From assembly GCA_023374025.1 (NCBI GenBank), contig SIJG01000113.1, positions 297,213 to 361,212 of the forward strand: DNA of 64,000 nt, given 5' to 3'. Shown here in pieces: positions 50,693 to 61,860 of the stretch. Each line of letters opens with the position of its first letter. Positions within the stretch are counted from its first letter, which is position 1. The position numbers were made by a program, and so were the translations under genes. The notes below the pieces were generated by a model, which saw only the letters and a program-made list of their open reading frames with translations, was not told the DNA's origin and did not search any database. This DNA is from Heterodera schachtii (Eukaryota; Nematoda; Chromadorea; Rhabditida; Heteroderidae).

Positions 50693-51492
50693 TAGAGTGC
50701 GACGGGACCGGGAATTTTGGGCAAAACCGGGACCGGGACTTGCCGGGACCTGAGAAGCCGGGACCGGGACCGGGACCTCAATTTTTTTCGGGACCGGGAC
50801 CGGGAACCGGGACCAACCGGGAAATTTTAAAAATTCAAAAAAATTCAAAAAATTTTTAAGAAATTCAAATTTTAATTTTTTTTTCAACTGAAAATAATAC
50901 AAAAAATTTTATTTTGTTTTTTATTTAATAAAATCCAAAAGTTAAAGCATAATTAAATTAATGAAACTTTTCAAACTAAAAATTTGAGTGCAATTTGTTA
51001 ACAGATTATCAACAAAAAGGCAGGTTTTTTGGATTTATTAGGCTCAATTTGTACGTATTTTCATTTAAAAAATAATAAAATATGTATAAATAAAAAAACT
51101 ATGAGAAATGATATTTTCTTGATAGGAAAACCAATGAGTATACAAAAAGAAAATTCAAAATATTTTAATTCCTGTAGAGGGATTGAACCAGGGGAAAGAA
51201 GTAGACAAAAGTCAAAGGGACTAGCCACTAGGCCATTTGCACAATTGGTTGCGACACTCTTAAAGAATATTTTTAATCATTTTTTTTATATTTTTTCCTT
51301 TGACTCCAATTTTCATCACTAATTTTCGACTCAGACCCCCATTCTTACCAATGCTTGTTTTTACCGGTTCCCGGTTGCCCTACCGGGACCGGGACCGGGA
51401 CCTGAGCTTTTCAAAATCCGGGACCGGGAACCGGGACCGGGACCTCGGATGACCGGGAATTCCCGGCCCGGTCCCGGTCCCGTCGCACTCTA
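50693..51492. mobile_element. hAT-type MITE, TIR TAGAGTGCGACGGGACCGGGA (800 bp)
   Basis: Terminal inverted repeat of about 20 bp starting TAGAGTGCGACGGGACCGGG, flanked by the perfect 8-bp target duplication ATATTTAG. GGGACCGGGACC units are iterated at both ends, as in the 26.2-kb element, although the outermost TIR bases differ. The interior keeps the CAATTTGTTAACAGATTATC box (50,991) but has no GC hairpin; a tRNA-like segment lies at 51,179-51,245 on the minus strand. No transposase. Confidence 0.95.
51179..51245 (-). pseudogene. tRNA-like remnant (A and B boxes)
   Basis: On the minus strand TGGCCTAGTGGCTAG (51,221-51,235) fits a pol III A box and resembles the D arm of tRNA-Glu, and GGTTCAATCCC (51,179-51,189) fits a B box. 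The boxes are 31 bases apart, a tRNA-like spacing. The acceptor, anticodon and T stems do not pair well, so this is a decayed tRNA or the head of a tRNA-derived SINE captured inside the hAT element, not a working tRNA. Confidence 0.45.
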
Positions 51493-52599
51493 ATATTTAG
51501 TAATTTCGAATTTATGGTTAAATTTTTTTTATGAGTTTGTTCAAGTTTAACACGCAAATAACTATTAAAATTTGATTTATTTTGGTATTTTCGTTTAATT
51601 TGTTTTCCTTGAATTAATTTAGTAGTCAAATAAATTCTTTTTCTTTTATTTGTATTTGTTTTATGGATTAACAATTAATAATTTTAAGCTCTTTTTCACT
51701 TTTATTATATAGCATTAAAAGTATTTTCATATATTTTTACAAAAATAACATTTTTCATTACCTAAAAAAGAATTTAGGATGATGAATTTATTTTGATGGT
51801 AATTAGTATTTTTTTGAGCGTCTTAAAGTAAATATTTCCTATTAATTCCTGGGTCAATCAACACCGCAACCAATAAGATCGATTTCAAAAAATCTTTTAT
51901 TTTTTATTTTTGGTTTACAACTTCTTGAAATTCAAAAGAAACATCAAGTTATATTTTATTAAATTTTTCATTTATTTTGTCTTTTGGAATTTATAATCAT
52001 TTCTTTCATTTGATTCATTTTAAAAATTTATTAGAATGCTTTTTTTGGTGATTTATTTTCATATTTTATTAATTAAATTTTTCTTCTAATGACAACCTTT
52101 TTCAAAATTTTTACTTATTTTTCTTCACTTGTAAAACTTTTACTCACAAATTAATTACTACTTATCATTGATTTAGTAAGGGCTATTTTTTAATATATAA
52201 TTGTTTAAATACCCTTATTTTCATTCATTATAATATTTTGGTTAAGTTCTTGTCAAAAAGATGAAAAATTCTAAAATTACTAGGTCAAAGACCGGTTCAT
52301 ATTTGTTGTAGAGACACAAAATTTTGTCAAATTCGAATCAATTTGTTCTACAAAAGTTCTCATTGGCTAAGGCCTATCTCTTTTTGTTCACGAAATAAGG
52401 TGGTTTGTACTAAATATTCATTTTTGATTAATAAATTGCTATTTTTTATTTTAATTTTATAAAATTTAACAATTTTCTTGGTTTGAGGGATTTTCAATTT
52501 TTCATTTTATTCATTTAGATTGCCATAAAATACAAAGTTTTCAAAAAATTTGTGGATAAAAGTTTTAAATTCATCATTTTTGTAAACCCAAAAGATAAA

Positions 52600-52672
52600 T
52601 TGGACACTGCGGGTGAGAAAAGTCGGGGTCGGGGTTGGCCAAATCCGTCGGGACGAGGTCGGGGTTTCATAC
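52600..52672 (+). repeat. GTCGGGGT iterations, possible MITE remnant
   Basis: AAGTCGGGGTCGGGGTTGGC and GTCGGGACGAGGTCGGGGTT form a short GC-rich iterated patch like the subterminal arrays of the hAT elements. No partner end or target duplication was found. Confidence 0.35.
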
Positions 52673-53964
52673 ATTTAAAATTTTTTCCAACTACATATCT
52701 TTTCTAACAAATTGCATTTTGGGAAAAAATGATAAACATATTTATGGAAGTATTTTAAAAAAAGTGAAGTATTTTTAAAAAATATTCAAAACGAGATGCT
52801 TTGTACACTCTTATAAAAAATAGTATCTTAGGAATTCAAAAACTTTTCTCTAAGATTCGTATATATTTCAGCCTATCTCATCTATATTTGATTTCTAAAA
52901 ATTCCTCTGTTTTTTTATTTCCAAAATATTATCAATAATAGAGCGTCGAGGTTTGATATTACCAAAATTTATGAATTTAATTTATTAAAATATTTTATTT
53001 TCAAGATCTTAATCAACAAGTTTTTGTTACTTTTTTTTGAATTTTATTATTGTATATGTTTATTAAGTTTCAAAAGAAATTCATTCTGAGTTCTTTTAAT
53101 TTTATTCTCTCGTCGATTAATTGGGACGCCGAAATAGTTTTTTTAAATGAAATTTTATTTGTTTAAATTTTTGGCTAGAGTAAAATATCCATTTATTCAT
53201 TCAATGTTTTTTAATTGTTAACAGATTACAGTTAATATAGACAAAAAAATTATTGTTATATTTGTGCGTTTGATTTAAATAATTCTTTGTTGCATTTATA
53301 TTTTGCTCTTATTTTTTTAAATTTATCCTTTATACAATTTTTTAGTAAAAAACTATGTAGTTAATTTTATTTATAAAATAATGATATTTAATTTTTATTT
53401 TTTCATATAATATTATTGCTTAAATAAATATTTTTATACCTATAAATTTTCTCATTTTAAACTTGATCCTGTGCAGATGTCGACAATCATTTTTCTCAGA
53501 TCCATTATTTTTATTTTTCATTAATTTCATCTTTTATAATATTAAGCTTATTTGACATATTTCAAGTTCAATTTTTATAATTTTTATTAGATTTTCTATT
53601 ATTTTCAACATTAAAATAGTTCTTAATTTTTTGTTTGTTTATTATTTGAAAATATAATTATTTTTACGAATTATCAGTTGAGTTAATTTATGAATTAATA
53701 TAAAAATTATTAATATAGAATTTTATTGTGTTTATTTGTTTAATACAAAATCACTGTTATTACTTTTCCCGTAGTTTGAGTTGTTCCAATCAGTCATACA
53801 AAGAGCGTAGAGATTTAGTATTATTACAAATGAGCTCGTTTAATTCTTTTTTTATACTCATTTGCTTTGTTATTTGGTAAATATTATTAGAAAATATTTA
53901 TTTCAAAATATGCATTCAGTAATTAATGCTAAAAAATATTAAATAAAAATTTGTGATTTTTTCC

Positions 53965-54045
53965 ATTTTCCATTAAAGTGTTGAAGAATGTTCGAGTCAA
54001 TGGTTGGAGCTGCGGCTTCATTCATAAAAGGACTCATATATTTGA
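53965..54045 (+). repeat. Module E, plus copy
   Basis: GTGTTGAAGAATGTTCGAGT, CAATGGTTGGAGCTGCGGCT and TCATTCATAAAAGGACTC. Reverse complement of 1,785-1,860. Confidence 0.7.
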
Positions 54046-54639
54046 AATTTTTTCTATGTTTATAGACCAAGAATAATAATTTATCATTTTAATTTGTATA
54101 AAAATAGATCTTTAATTTAATTTTTGTGTTTATATTTTTTAATGTTTACCAATTTGATTTTTTCTGCACTATACTGTTTATTTCTATAAATTTAAATTTA
54201 GATATTTTTTCATTTAAGTTTTTAATGTATTTTTTGATCTAAAATTAAGATGCATCTTTCATTTAAATAAAATTTGAATCGCTCGACATTTTTATGCGTC
54301 CCTTCGTTAATTGTTTTTCTATAAATGTAAATAAATTTTTTGCTTCTTTTGTTTTATGTAATTAAAAATAATCGTGAGGCGACCAAAAAGTGCTCTAATT
54401 ATGTTTATTTTTTATGTAATAATTTATGTATTTTATTTATTTAAATTATTAACTTTAGCATATATAATTTTTCTCTATATCTTAATTTTATTTGCATTTT
54501 TTAAAAAAGGAAGGTATTTGCCTGCGTCGTCGACGTCGTTGCTGCCACCTTCGCTTGACCACATTTAGTCGTTGCAAAAAAATCGAAATTTTCCGCCTGA
54601 AGTTTGAAGGTGTAGAAGATTGTGGCTTTTTTAATTGAA

Positions 54640-55060
54640 CTTTTAATCTTACTCTTTTTCAATTTTATTTATTCAAAAAATTCGAAATGTTTTTTAAAGG
54701 TTATAAAGATGTTCTTTCTTATTTTAAATATTAACTTTTTAATAAAATTATATGATCATTAGATCGCGATGAATTTATTTAATGGACTGTAATAGTTACG
54801 GTATTTATTTATTAAAAATTTTTACATTTTAAATTTATTGAGTTTTTCATTTTTCTATAATTTTATATAGAAAGCTTTCTTAATTAAAATTGATATTTGT
54901 TCTGTTACTTAATTTATATTTCTTTCATTTTGATAAAGAGAAACTTGAAATTTTAAAGCAAAATCGAACATTTAAACTTCGTTAAAAATATGTTATTGAT
55001 TTGGATTATGAAGAACAGTCGATCCAAATTGATCAGTTTTATAATTATAGTAGTACATTA
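54640..55060 (+). repeat. Module R6, copy 1
   Basis: AAATTCGAAATGTTTTTTAA, TATGATC-TTAGATCGCGATG, AATGGACTGTAATAGTTACGG, AAATTTATTGAGTTTTTCAT, GAGAAACTTGAAATTTTAAAG, then ATGAAGAACAGTCGATCCAA. Copies at 58,080-58,650 and 59,640-59,950. Confidence 0.75.
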
Positions 55061-55734
55061 TGAAAAATGTTTTTAATTATATCCATATTTTTTGCATTGA
55101 ATTTCGTTAAGCTTCTTTATTATTTTTTAATATCATTCTTTGAAATATCAGTTTATCCTTTGTTTGTTGTTAAATTTAGCTTTTCATATAGTGTAAATTT
55201 ATTTTAGAAAATGTTATGAAGATCGATTTATAAACTCCATATGTTCAGCATGGTACTGAAGAAATAATTTCGAGTACTGGAATCGTTGTAAAAAATTTTT
55301 CTAAAGGTTGTTGCTTTCTTTACAATAGATTATTTTGTTATAACCTATATTATGGGCTTCGCCTAATTGAGAAATGGTATTAATAAATCGTTTCTTTTTA
55401 TAATAAAATTTTATTTTTATATTTTCAATGCTTTCGCAATGTCACAATAATATTTTCTATTTCATCTGAAGAATAAATAATTTTAGTTTTTTTTTAAAAG
55501 TAAATAAATAAATATTTTAGTTATTTAAGCAGCTTTATCTTTTCTCTAAAAAATCATTATACATTCTCTTGAATTTTTATGCTTTTGGAATTGTGGTTGT
55601 GATCGCGAAATGCATAAATAATCAGATTTTTAACTTGTACATTTATCTGATTTTTTATTGTATTAAGATTTTTTTAAATTATTTTTAGTTTTTTATTATT
55701 TTTTTTGTTTATTTTTTATTTTATAAATTTTTAT

Positions 55735-55800
55735 TTTTATGCCATACTCCTTTCACTGCTCCGAATGCTTATGTTTTAAATGTTCAAAGGTTTAAAGAAT
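55735..55800 (+). repeat. Module C copy 3
   Basis: CCATACTCCTTTCACTGCTC, CGAATGCTTATGTTTTAAAT, GTTCAAAGGTTTAAAG. Same order as at 48,601 and 60,215. Confidence 0.6.
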
Positions 55801-55846
55801 TATTTTGTAATTATTCTTCAATCCAAAAGTATTAAATTTAATTAGA

Positions 55847-56126
55847 AAATATTTCGAATACTGGCATCGTTGTTTCAAATATATGCAAAGCTCATGAGTA
55901 TTTGTTTCTTACTCATAGCAATAAATGTGTTTGTTATTTATTTTACCTTTATTAATTAATTAATGCGTAATTATATTTTAATTGGTAAATATTTCGAATA
56001 CTGGCATCGTTGTTTCAAATATATGCAAAGCTCATGAGTATTTGTTTCTTACTCATAGCAATAAATGTGTTTGTTATTTATTTTACCTTTATTAATTAAT
56101 TAATGCGTAATTATATTTTAATTGGT
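55847..56126 (+). repeat. Perfect 140-bp tandem duplication
   Basis: Units 55,847-55,986 and 55,987-56,126 are identical as far as I can read, starting AAATATTTCGAATACTGGCA and ending ATTTTAATTGGT. The unit is itself a module D+R7 piece. Being identical while other copies have diverged implies a recent duplication or an assembly error. Confidence 0.95.
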
Positions 56127-57041
56127 GTCATATTCATGAATTATGTTAAATATCTCGCTCCTCTGTGTTCTATTCGTTTGAATTTAATTTTCATTTTATA
56201 GAATAAAAATGATAATAATTTCTAATGGTATATATCTTTTCTTTTGGTTAATTAAAATTTGTTTATATTAATAAGCGACTTTTTTTATTATGAAGTTTAT
56301 TATAATTTATTAATTTTATCTAAATACTTCTTTAAAAAATAATCTCACACCATTTTCTCCATGCAGTTTGAGGAAAATTTTGGATTTTTTATTATCGTTT
56401 TAATTAAAATTTTACTCTAAAACAAATTTTGTTATTAAAAAATGCAGATTATTGTCTTATATGACCTCGAAAAGTGCTCTAATAATTAAGCAATAATGAT
56501 GCACATGAGTTTAACTTTATTATATTACAGTTGGTATGGTTTTTTAAATTTTCATAAATTAGCATTTAGGCTTTTCTATTAACTCGAATTTTCAGAATTT
56601 TGTTACTTCGAAAAGTTATTTTCATAAAAATATATTTGAATATTTTTGATGAATAATCCTTATCTTAAATCGTTTAAGTATGTTTTTTGTTTTTCATTTT
56701 TGTCTTTCCGTTGCTTCATTCAAATTAATTTGTTTTCAGATTTATGTTTTACAATTTAAAAAGAATGCTTTGTTATTTTATATTATTTTTTTCAAATCTG
56801 ATTAATTTTGAAGCATTTTGTTTTTACTATGAAAAATTTCATTTATAAGTACTTTAATTAATAATTTAAAACGCTTTTGTCATTTCGCTGAATCTTTTCT
56901 CTTAAAAAGTTATTTATTTGATTAAAATATTATAATACGTTAATATTAACTGTTTATGATGAAAATTTTCACCCGCATCCCCTTAAGGGTTAATGTTTGG
57001 ATTTATTATTATTTTTGTTTAAAATAGTGTCCTCTCCGCCC

Positions 57042-57056
57042 GGGGGGGGGGGGGGG
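57042..57056 (+). repeat. G15 homopolymer
   Basis: Fifteen consecutive G between CCTCTCCGCCC and CGAAAC, in a T-rich background. The following CCGCCTCCGAAGCTGGTA matches CGCTTCAGAAGCTGGTAG at 62,830, so the G run sits inside an array module. Confidence 0.9.
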
Positions 57057-57065
57057 CGAAACTTA

Positions 57066-57600
57066 TACCGCCTCCGAAGCTGGTACAAAAATTATTTCAA
57101 CTTCATACAATAATTTTGTTTTTTATTTTCCAGTGCTTCTGCAGTGTCATACAAATTTTCTAGTTCAACTGTTGATTTTTATTAATTTATTATGTTTTAT
57201 TAATAAATTAATTCTTTTTAATAAAGAAAAATTTTCATTTATTTTCATTCAACAATGGGAAATTCATTTTAAATTTTATGACGAATTGTGCATTTTTAGT
57301 TTTGGCATACAATATGAAAATTTTTATCCTTTTTTCCATTTTGAATGAAATTTTATTTCTATTATTTTTTATTTTCATTCAAAAATGAGAAATTCATTTT
57401 AAAAATAAAAAAAAAGAAATTCTAGTTATTTTAACTCTTTATTCTCTCGCCGCTATTCAGCGTTACCGTAAAAGATCTTTTCCTCAGCTGTCGGTTTCAT
57501 TTGATTTAATTTTTTATTTAAAGCAAAAATTAATAGATTTTATGACGAATTACGAAAAAACTATTGTATTTATTCAATTTTTATTTACTATTTGCATACA
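57066..57600 (+). repeat. Module R3, copy 2
   Basis: CGAAGCTGGTA, TTCAACTTCATACAATAATT, CAGTGCTTCTGCAGTGTCAT, AGTTCAACTGTTGATT, then TTTTCATTCAACAATGGGAA and GACGAATTACGAAAAAACTA. The last two blocks also follow copy 1, near 29,515 and 29,605. Confidence 0.8.
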
Positions 57601-57806
57601 ATATGAGAAAATTTTTGTGTTTTTTTCCAATTTGAATGAAATATTTATATTTATAGTAATATTTTAACTAATTTATATTATATTGATAATATATTTGTTT
57701 TTTGTAGTTTTATCTAAATTAAATTTTATTAAGAATTAAATTATTGTTTTGAGTCTATCGTGTTATTTTTCATTTGTCATAATAGTATGGATTATATCTA
57801 GTTTTA

Positions 57807-57890
57807 TGTTTATTACAATTTTATATTTAACTACGGGTACATAGTACGTACCTTATCATTAAAATCGTACATATTATCTTGAAATATAGT
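57807..57890 (+). repeat. Module R4, copy 2
   Basis: Near-identical partner of 30,212-30,300, including AACTACGGGTACATAGTACG. Confidence 0.85.
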
Positions 57891-58079
57891 ATTTCTTAAT
57901 GTATGGCTGATTTGGAACAACCTAACTATGAGAAAAGTAATAAAAGTGATTTATTAATAAACAAATAAACAAATTAAATTACATATTAATATCCTTTATA
58001 TTAATTCATAAATATTTCTTTTTTTTTAATTCTCATCGAATGAAGCAAGAAAATTACGCAACGTGGTCAACCGGAATCA

Positions 58080-58650
58080 TAAGAATTTAATTATTGAACT
58101 ATAATAGTTACTGAATTTATTTATTTAAAATTATTCATTTTTAAATTTATTGAGCTTTTCATTTTCTATAATTTTATATACAAAGTTTTCTTAATTAAAA
58201 TCGGTATTTTGGTACTGTTACTTATTTTGTATTTCTTTCATTTTGATAAGGAGAAATGTGAAAAAGATTAAAGCAAAATTGTACATTAAACTTCGTTAAA
58301 AATTTAATAATTTGCATTTTTCTGTTATTTAATAAAGCTTTTATTTGTACTGCAAAACTATTATTAAATACTATGCGGTCTACCCATTTTTTTCCGCATA
58401 AAACTCGTCGGTACGGTATTTGCTTGTCTAGAGAATGTTTGTTTTGTAATAATTTTTAATTGATTCTGCTTGAGTTTCTTTAGTAATAATTTTATAAAAA
58501 TTTTTTATATCGTTTTATAATTTACAGTCAATTATTACATTAATATTCTTTCTTTTACCGATTATAAAACTTTTATTTTATTTTACTTACGTTTTTCGCA
58601 TGTTCTTTATTGGGATTATGAAGAACAGTCGATTCAAATTGATGAGGATC
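58080..58650 (+). repeat. Module R6, copy 2
   Basis: TTATTGAACTATAATAGTTA, AAATTTATTGAGCTTTTCAT, TTTTATATACAAAG, GAGAAATGTG, ACATTAAACTTCGTTAAAAA, and near 58,615 GATTATGAAGAACAGTCGAT. Same order as 54,640-55,060, with extra sequence before the last block. Confidence 0.75.
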
Positions 58651-58889
58651 CTTTACTCATTTAGCATAGACATTTTTGGTTAACTCATTATTACCTGAAT
58701 AAATGATCATCGTAGATACTCATTAAAATTAAAAATGAATGATATAGGTTTTATTATATTATAACTATTTCATATCATATTGTGGCCATATTATCTCATG
58801 TCAAAAATCTTGTTTTTGACCAGTTTAGAAGAAGATATAATATTGAAATTAAATTATCTACCAATAATTTTTTTGTATTTAAAAAATAT

Positions 58890-59080
58890 GATTTTGCAAA
58901 GCTAATGAGTAGTTTTACACATGCCAATAAATTTATTTTTTATTTTTAACATATTTATTCATAAACTAGTGCGTAATTTCATTTATTTAGCGTCATATTC
59001 ATTAAGTATATTCAGAATTTTTTAAATTTCTTGCTCCTCTGTGTTCTATTCGTTTGGTATTAGGGTTAATCATTTCAACA
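58890..59080 (+). repeat. Module R7, copy 3
   Basis: TTGCAAAGCTAATGAGTAGT, CATGCCAATAAATTTATT, CTAGTGCGTAATTTCATTTA, TTGCTCCTCTGTGTTCTATT and CGTTTGGTATTAGGGTTAAT. Confidence 0.8.
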
Positions 59081-59639
59081 AAATTATTTACTTTCTTTAT
59101 TTCATTTATTTTTAATAAAAAAAATTTATTAAAATATTTTATACTGTCTCATTTTTTAGTGTATTATGTACAATCCTAGATTTTTTGAAGATTTCACTTA
59201 AAAGTGTTCTATCGTTTGATAATTTTATCGAAAGTGCCACCATTGTTTTGTTGATTTTAATGAAGCGATCGCTGAGCAGATTCGTATAGTAACCTCGGTT
59301 GTTTTCTTGACTGCGCAATGCCAAGGTTTAAATAATTTAAATTTTATTATTTTTAAATTTAAAAAAATGACAGTTCTGTGATTCAAAAATGATAATAATT
59401 TCTAATGGTATTATCAATCTTTCTTTTGATTAATAAAATTTTGTTTTTATTTTCCAATGCTCCCACAGTGACATTATAAATTTAGATAAAAATAAATTAT
59501 TTAATTTTAATTATTTTTCTTTCCTTGACATTCACCTGAGTAATTTCAAAGTGCTGAAAATTTGGCTTTTTAAGTAAATTTTTTGATTTTATTTTTCTTG
59601 AAATTTTAACCATAGTTTTTTCAATTTTTTAATTCAAAA

Positions 59640-59950
59640 TTCGAAATGCTTTTTAAAGCTTTAAAGTTTTTTAATATTAACTTTTTTTAAGTTATATGAT
59701 CGTGTAGGTCGCGACGGTATATTAAATGGACTGTAAAGTTACGGATATTTTTATTTAAATTAATCACATTTTAAATTTATTGAGCTTTTCATTTTCTATA
59801 ATTTTATATACAAAGTTTTCTTAATTCAAATCGGTATTTTGGTACAGTAACTTATTTTGTAATTCATTCATTTTAATTAAAGAGAAATATGAAACTTTTA
59901 TGCAAAATCCAACATTAATTTAAACTTAGTTAAAAACTGACAATTTGCAA
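59640..59950 (+). repeat. Module R6, copy 3
   Basis: AAAATTCGAAATGCTTTTTA, GTAGGTCGCGACGGTA, AATGGACTGTAAAGTTACGG, AAATTTATTGAGCTTTTCAT, GAGAAATATGAAAC and AACTTAGTTAAAAACT. Confidence 0.75.
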
Positions 59951-60214
59951 TTTATTAAAATATTAATATTATTTATAAATATTATTTTATTTCATTAATT
60001 CATTATTTGTTGTTGTTGTTTTGGTTGCAAATTAATTTAAATTCTGTTTAATTTCGTTTTCGAAATAAATCTATAATTTTTATGGTTTTATTGATTTTAA
60101 ATTAAATTATTCGTTAATTTTTGCGCGCTTTCATACTTGTAAAGGACTGTAAAGATAGCAATTGTTTTATTATTTTTTGAAAATTTTGAAAAATATTACT
60201 ACTTGATATTGTAC

Positions 60215-60275
60215 AATCGTTTCGATTAATGCTTCGAGTTCTTCTGCTTTAAATTTTCAAAACTTTAAAAAAATT
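60215..60275 (+). repeat. Module C copy 4
   Basis: ATTAATGCTTCGAGTTCTTC and TGCTTTAAATTTTCAAAACT; weaker than the other copies. Confidence 0.5.
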
Positions 60276-60554
60276 ATTTCTTATATTTTATAATCTTTAT
60301 TGAGCTAATAAAATTTTTTGCATTTTAGATACTCCAATTTTCAGAAATTATTTCTTTGATCGGAAAGTCTTAAATTTAATAAGAAAATATTTACTTTTAC
60401 CATATTTTTGTTTTTTTCATAAATTTTTACTGCTTTGTATTTTTATTTATTTGTTTCTTTTAGTTAACTTTTTAGTATTTCGTAGCCATTCGATGTTTAA
60501 TGAATGGAGCTTTGCTTTCTTTAAGAAAAATTTAAATTTAATATTCTTAATAAA

Positions 60555-60850
60555 TAGGGTCGCGATTTCTACTGAAAAACTTTTTTTTGCTCAATTGATT
60601 TGAAGAAAGGAGCTAAAAAAACGCATTTCTGCATTAAAAATTCTCGGTTCTGATGTCATTATCGGTCACTAGAAATCACTATTTTGGCATTTTGTCGCTA
60701 TTTTTTTCACTACTCCGACAATTTCTTAACAAAAATGCAATAAAACCAAAACATACACACCTAAGAATCGACCTAAAAATTTTTTTCAAAAATACCTCAC
60801 TATTTTAGTTAAATATTTCGAGATTTTTCGTCACTAAAAGTCGCGACCTA
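60555..60850. mobile_element. Short hAT-type MITE, TIR TAGGGTCGCGA (296 bp)
   Basis: Left end TAGGGTCGCGATTT and right end GTCGCGACCTA are inverted (one base gap), flanked on both sides by the perfect 8-bp target duplication TTAATAAA. The interior lacks the GC hairpin. End sequence and size resemble the 10.5-kb element, so the two may be one subfamily. Confidence 0.9.
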
Positions 60851-61199
60851 TTAATAAAGCAAATTTTAATCTTTTTATTGGAATTCAATTATTTAATTAT
60901 TGCATTTTTTGTTATTTTTTTAATATATGCTGCTATTTTTATTGTATTTTTCTCAATATTTTTAAATAATTATTTCTATTTTTCATTTAATCTTAACATC
61001 TTCTGAAAGTCTCCATTCTAAAGGGTAGCTTCATTTTTTTCTTTTAAATATGGTTTCGAGCACCTGAATTGTATTAACAACATTTATCATAAAAACTTTT
61101 ACGAGAAACTTCCGTTAAAAAAATTAATGTAACTTTTAAAAAATTTTTAATTCACGTCCTCTACCGGAGTATGAAGAAAAGCATCAAGAAGAATTTATA

Positions 61200-61510
61200 A
61201 TATTTAACATCTTATGTTTATTGGCTGTCAAGAAATATTTCCGAGTACTGGAACCATAAATTTTAATTACATATTATTACTTTTTTTCATTTTTTAATAG
61301 TTTAATTTATTTACAAATTATTATTTTAAGGTATTTAGAAAAATAAACTATTGTAAAGCTAATGAGAAGTTAATTAGACATGGCAATAAATATATTTTTA
61401 TTTATTATTCATCTTTATTAAAAATAGTGAGTAATTGCAGTTTAATTAGCGTGTGTTCTATTCGTTTAATATTAGGGGTAATCACTTGAAAAAAATTATT
61501 TATTTTCTTT
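61200..61510 (+). repeat. Module D+R7, copy 4
   Basis: TTCCGAGTACTGGAACCATA, GTAAAGCTAATGAGAAGTTA, ATGGCAATAAATATATTTTT, AGTGAGTAATTGCAGTTTAA, then GTGTTCTATTCGTTTAATAT and TAGGGGTAATCAC. Confidence 0.8.
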
Positions 61511-61554
61511 ATTTCATTTATTTTTTATCAATTTATTAAAATATTTTTATATTG

Positions 61555-61860
61555 TGTAATTTTTAATATAATTTATGTATAATCTTAATTTTTTGCATTT
61601 TATTTCTTATATCTTTTTTTTAACATATTTAGTGTAATTAAGTTGAAATGATCAAACATGAATTAATAATTTATTCTTGTCTTCTTCTCTCATTCCATAA
61701 ATCAGTTTCGGCTGGTGGTAATGAAGCGCATTTTAGTTTTTTTAAATAATTTTTCATATCAGAAATTTTTATTTTTCAAAAATATTTTTTATTTATTTTA
61801 AATTTGTTCATATTTTCAAATGCCCCACTGACATTATAACTTTTTATTTTCTATTTCAAC
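61555..61860 (+). repeat. Module R9, copy 1
   Basis: TTATGTATAATCTTA, TTATTTCTTATATCTTTTT, AGTTGAAATGATCAAACATG, TGTCTTCTTCTCTCATT, GAAGCGCATTTTAGTTTTTT, TTTTCATATCAGAA and TTTTCAAATGCCCCACTGAC. Partner at 63,225-63,530. Confidence 0.85.

Noticed and set aside
59139..59324. 61-codon minus-strand frame with a plausible mixed composition
   Set aside because: The homologous module positions at 61.6 and 49.7 kb do not keep the frame (an early stop occurs at 61.7 kb), so it is likely a chance opening within a repeat.
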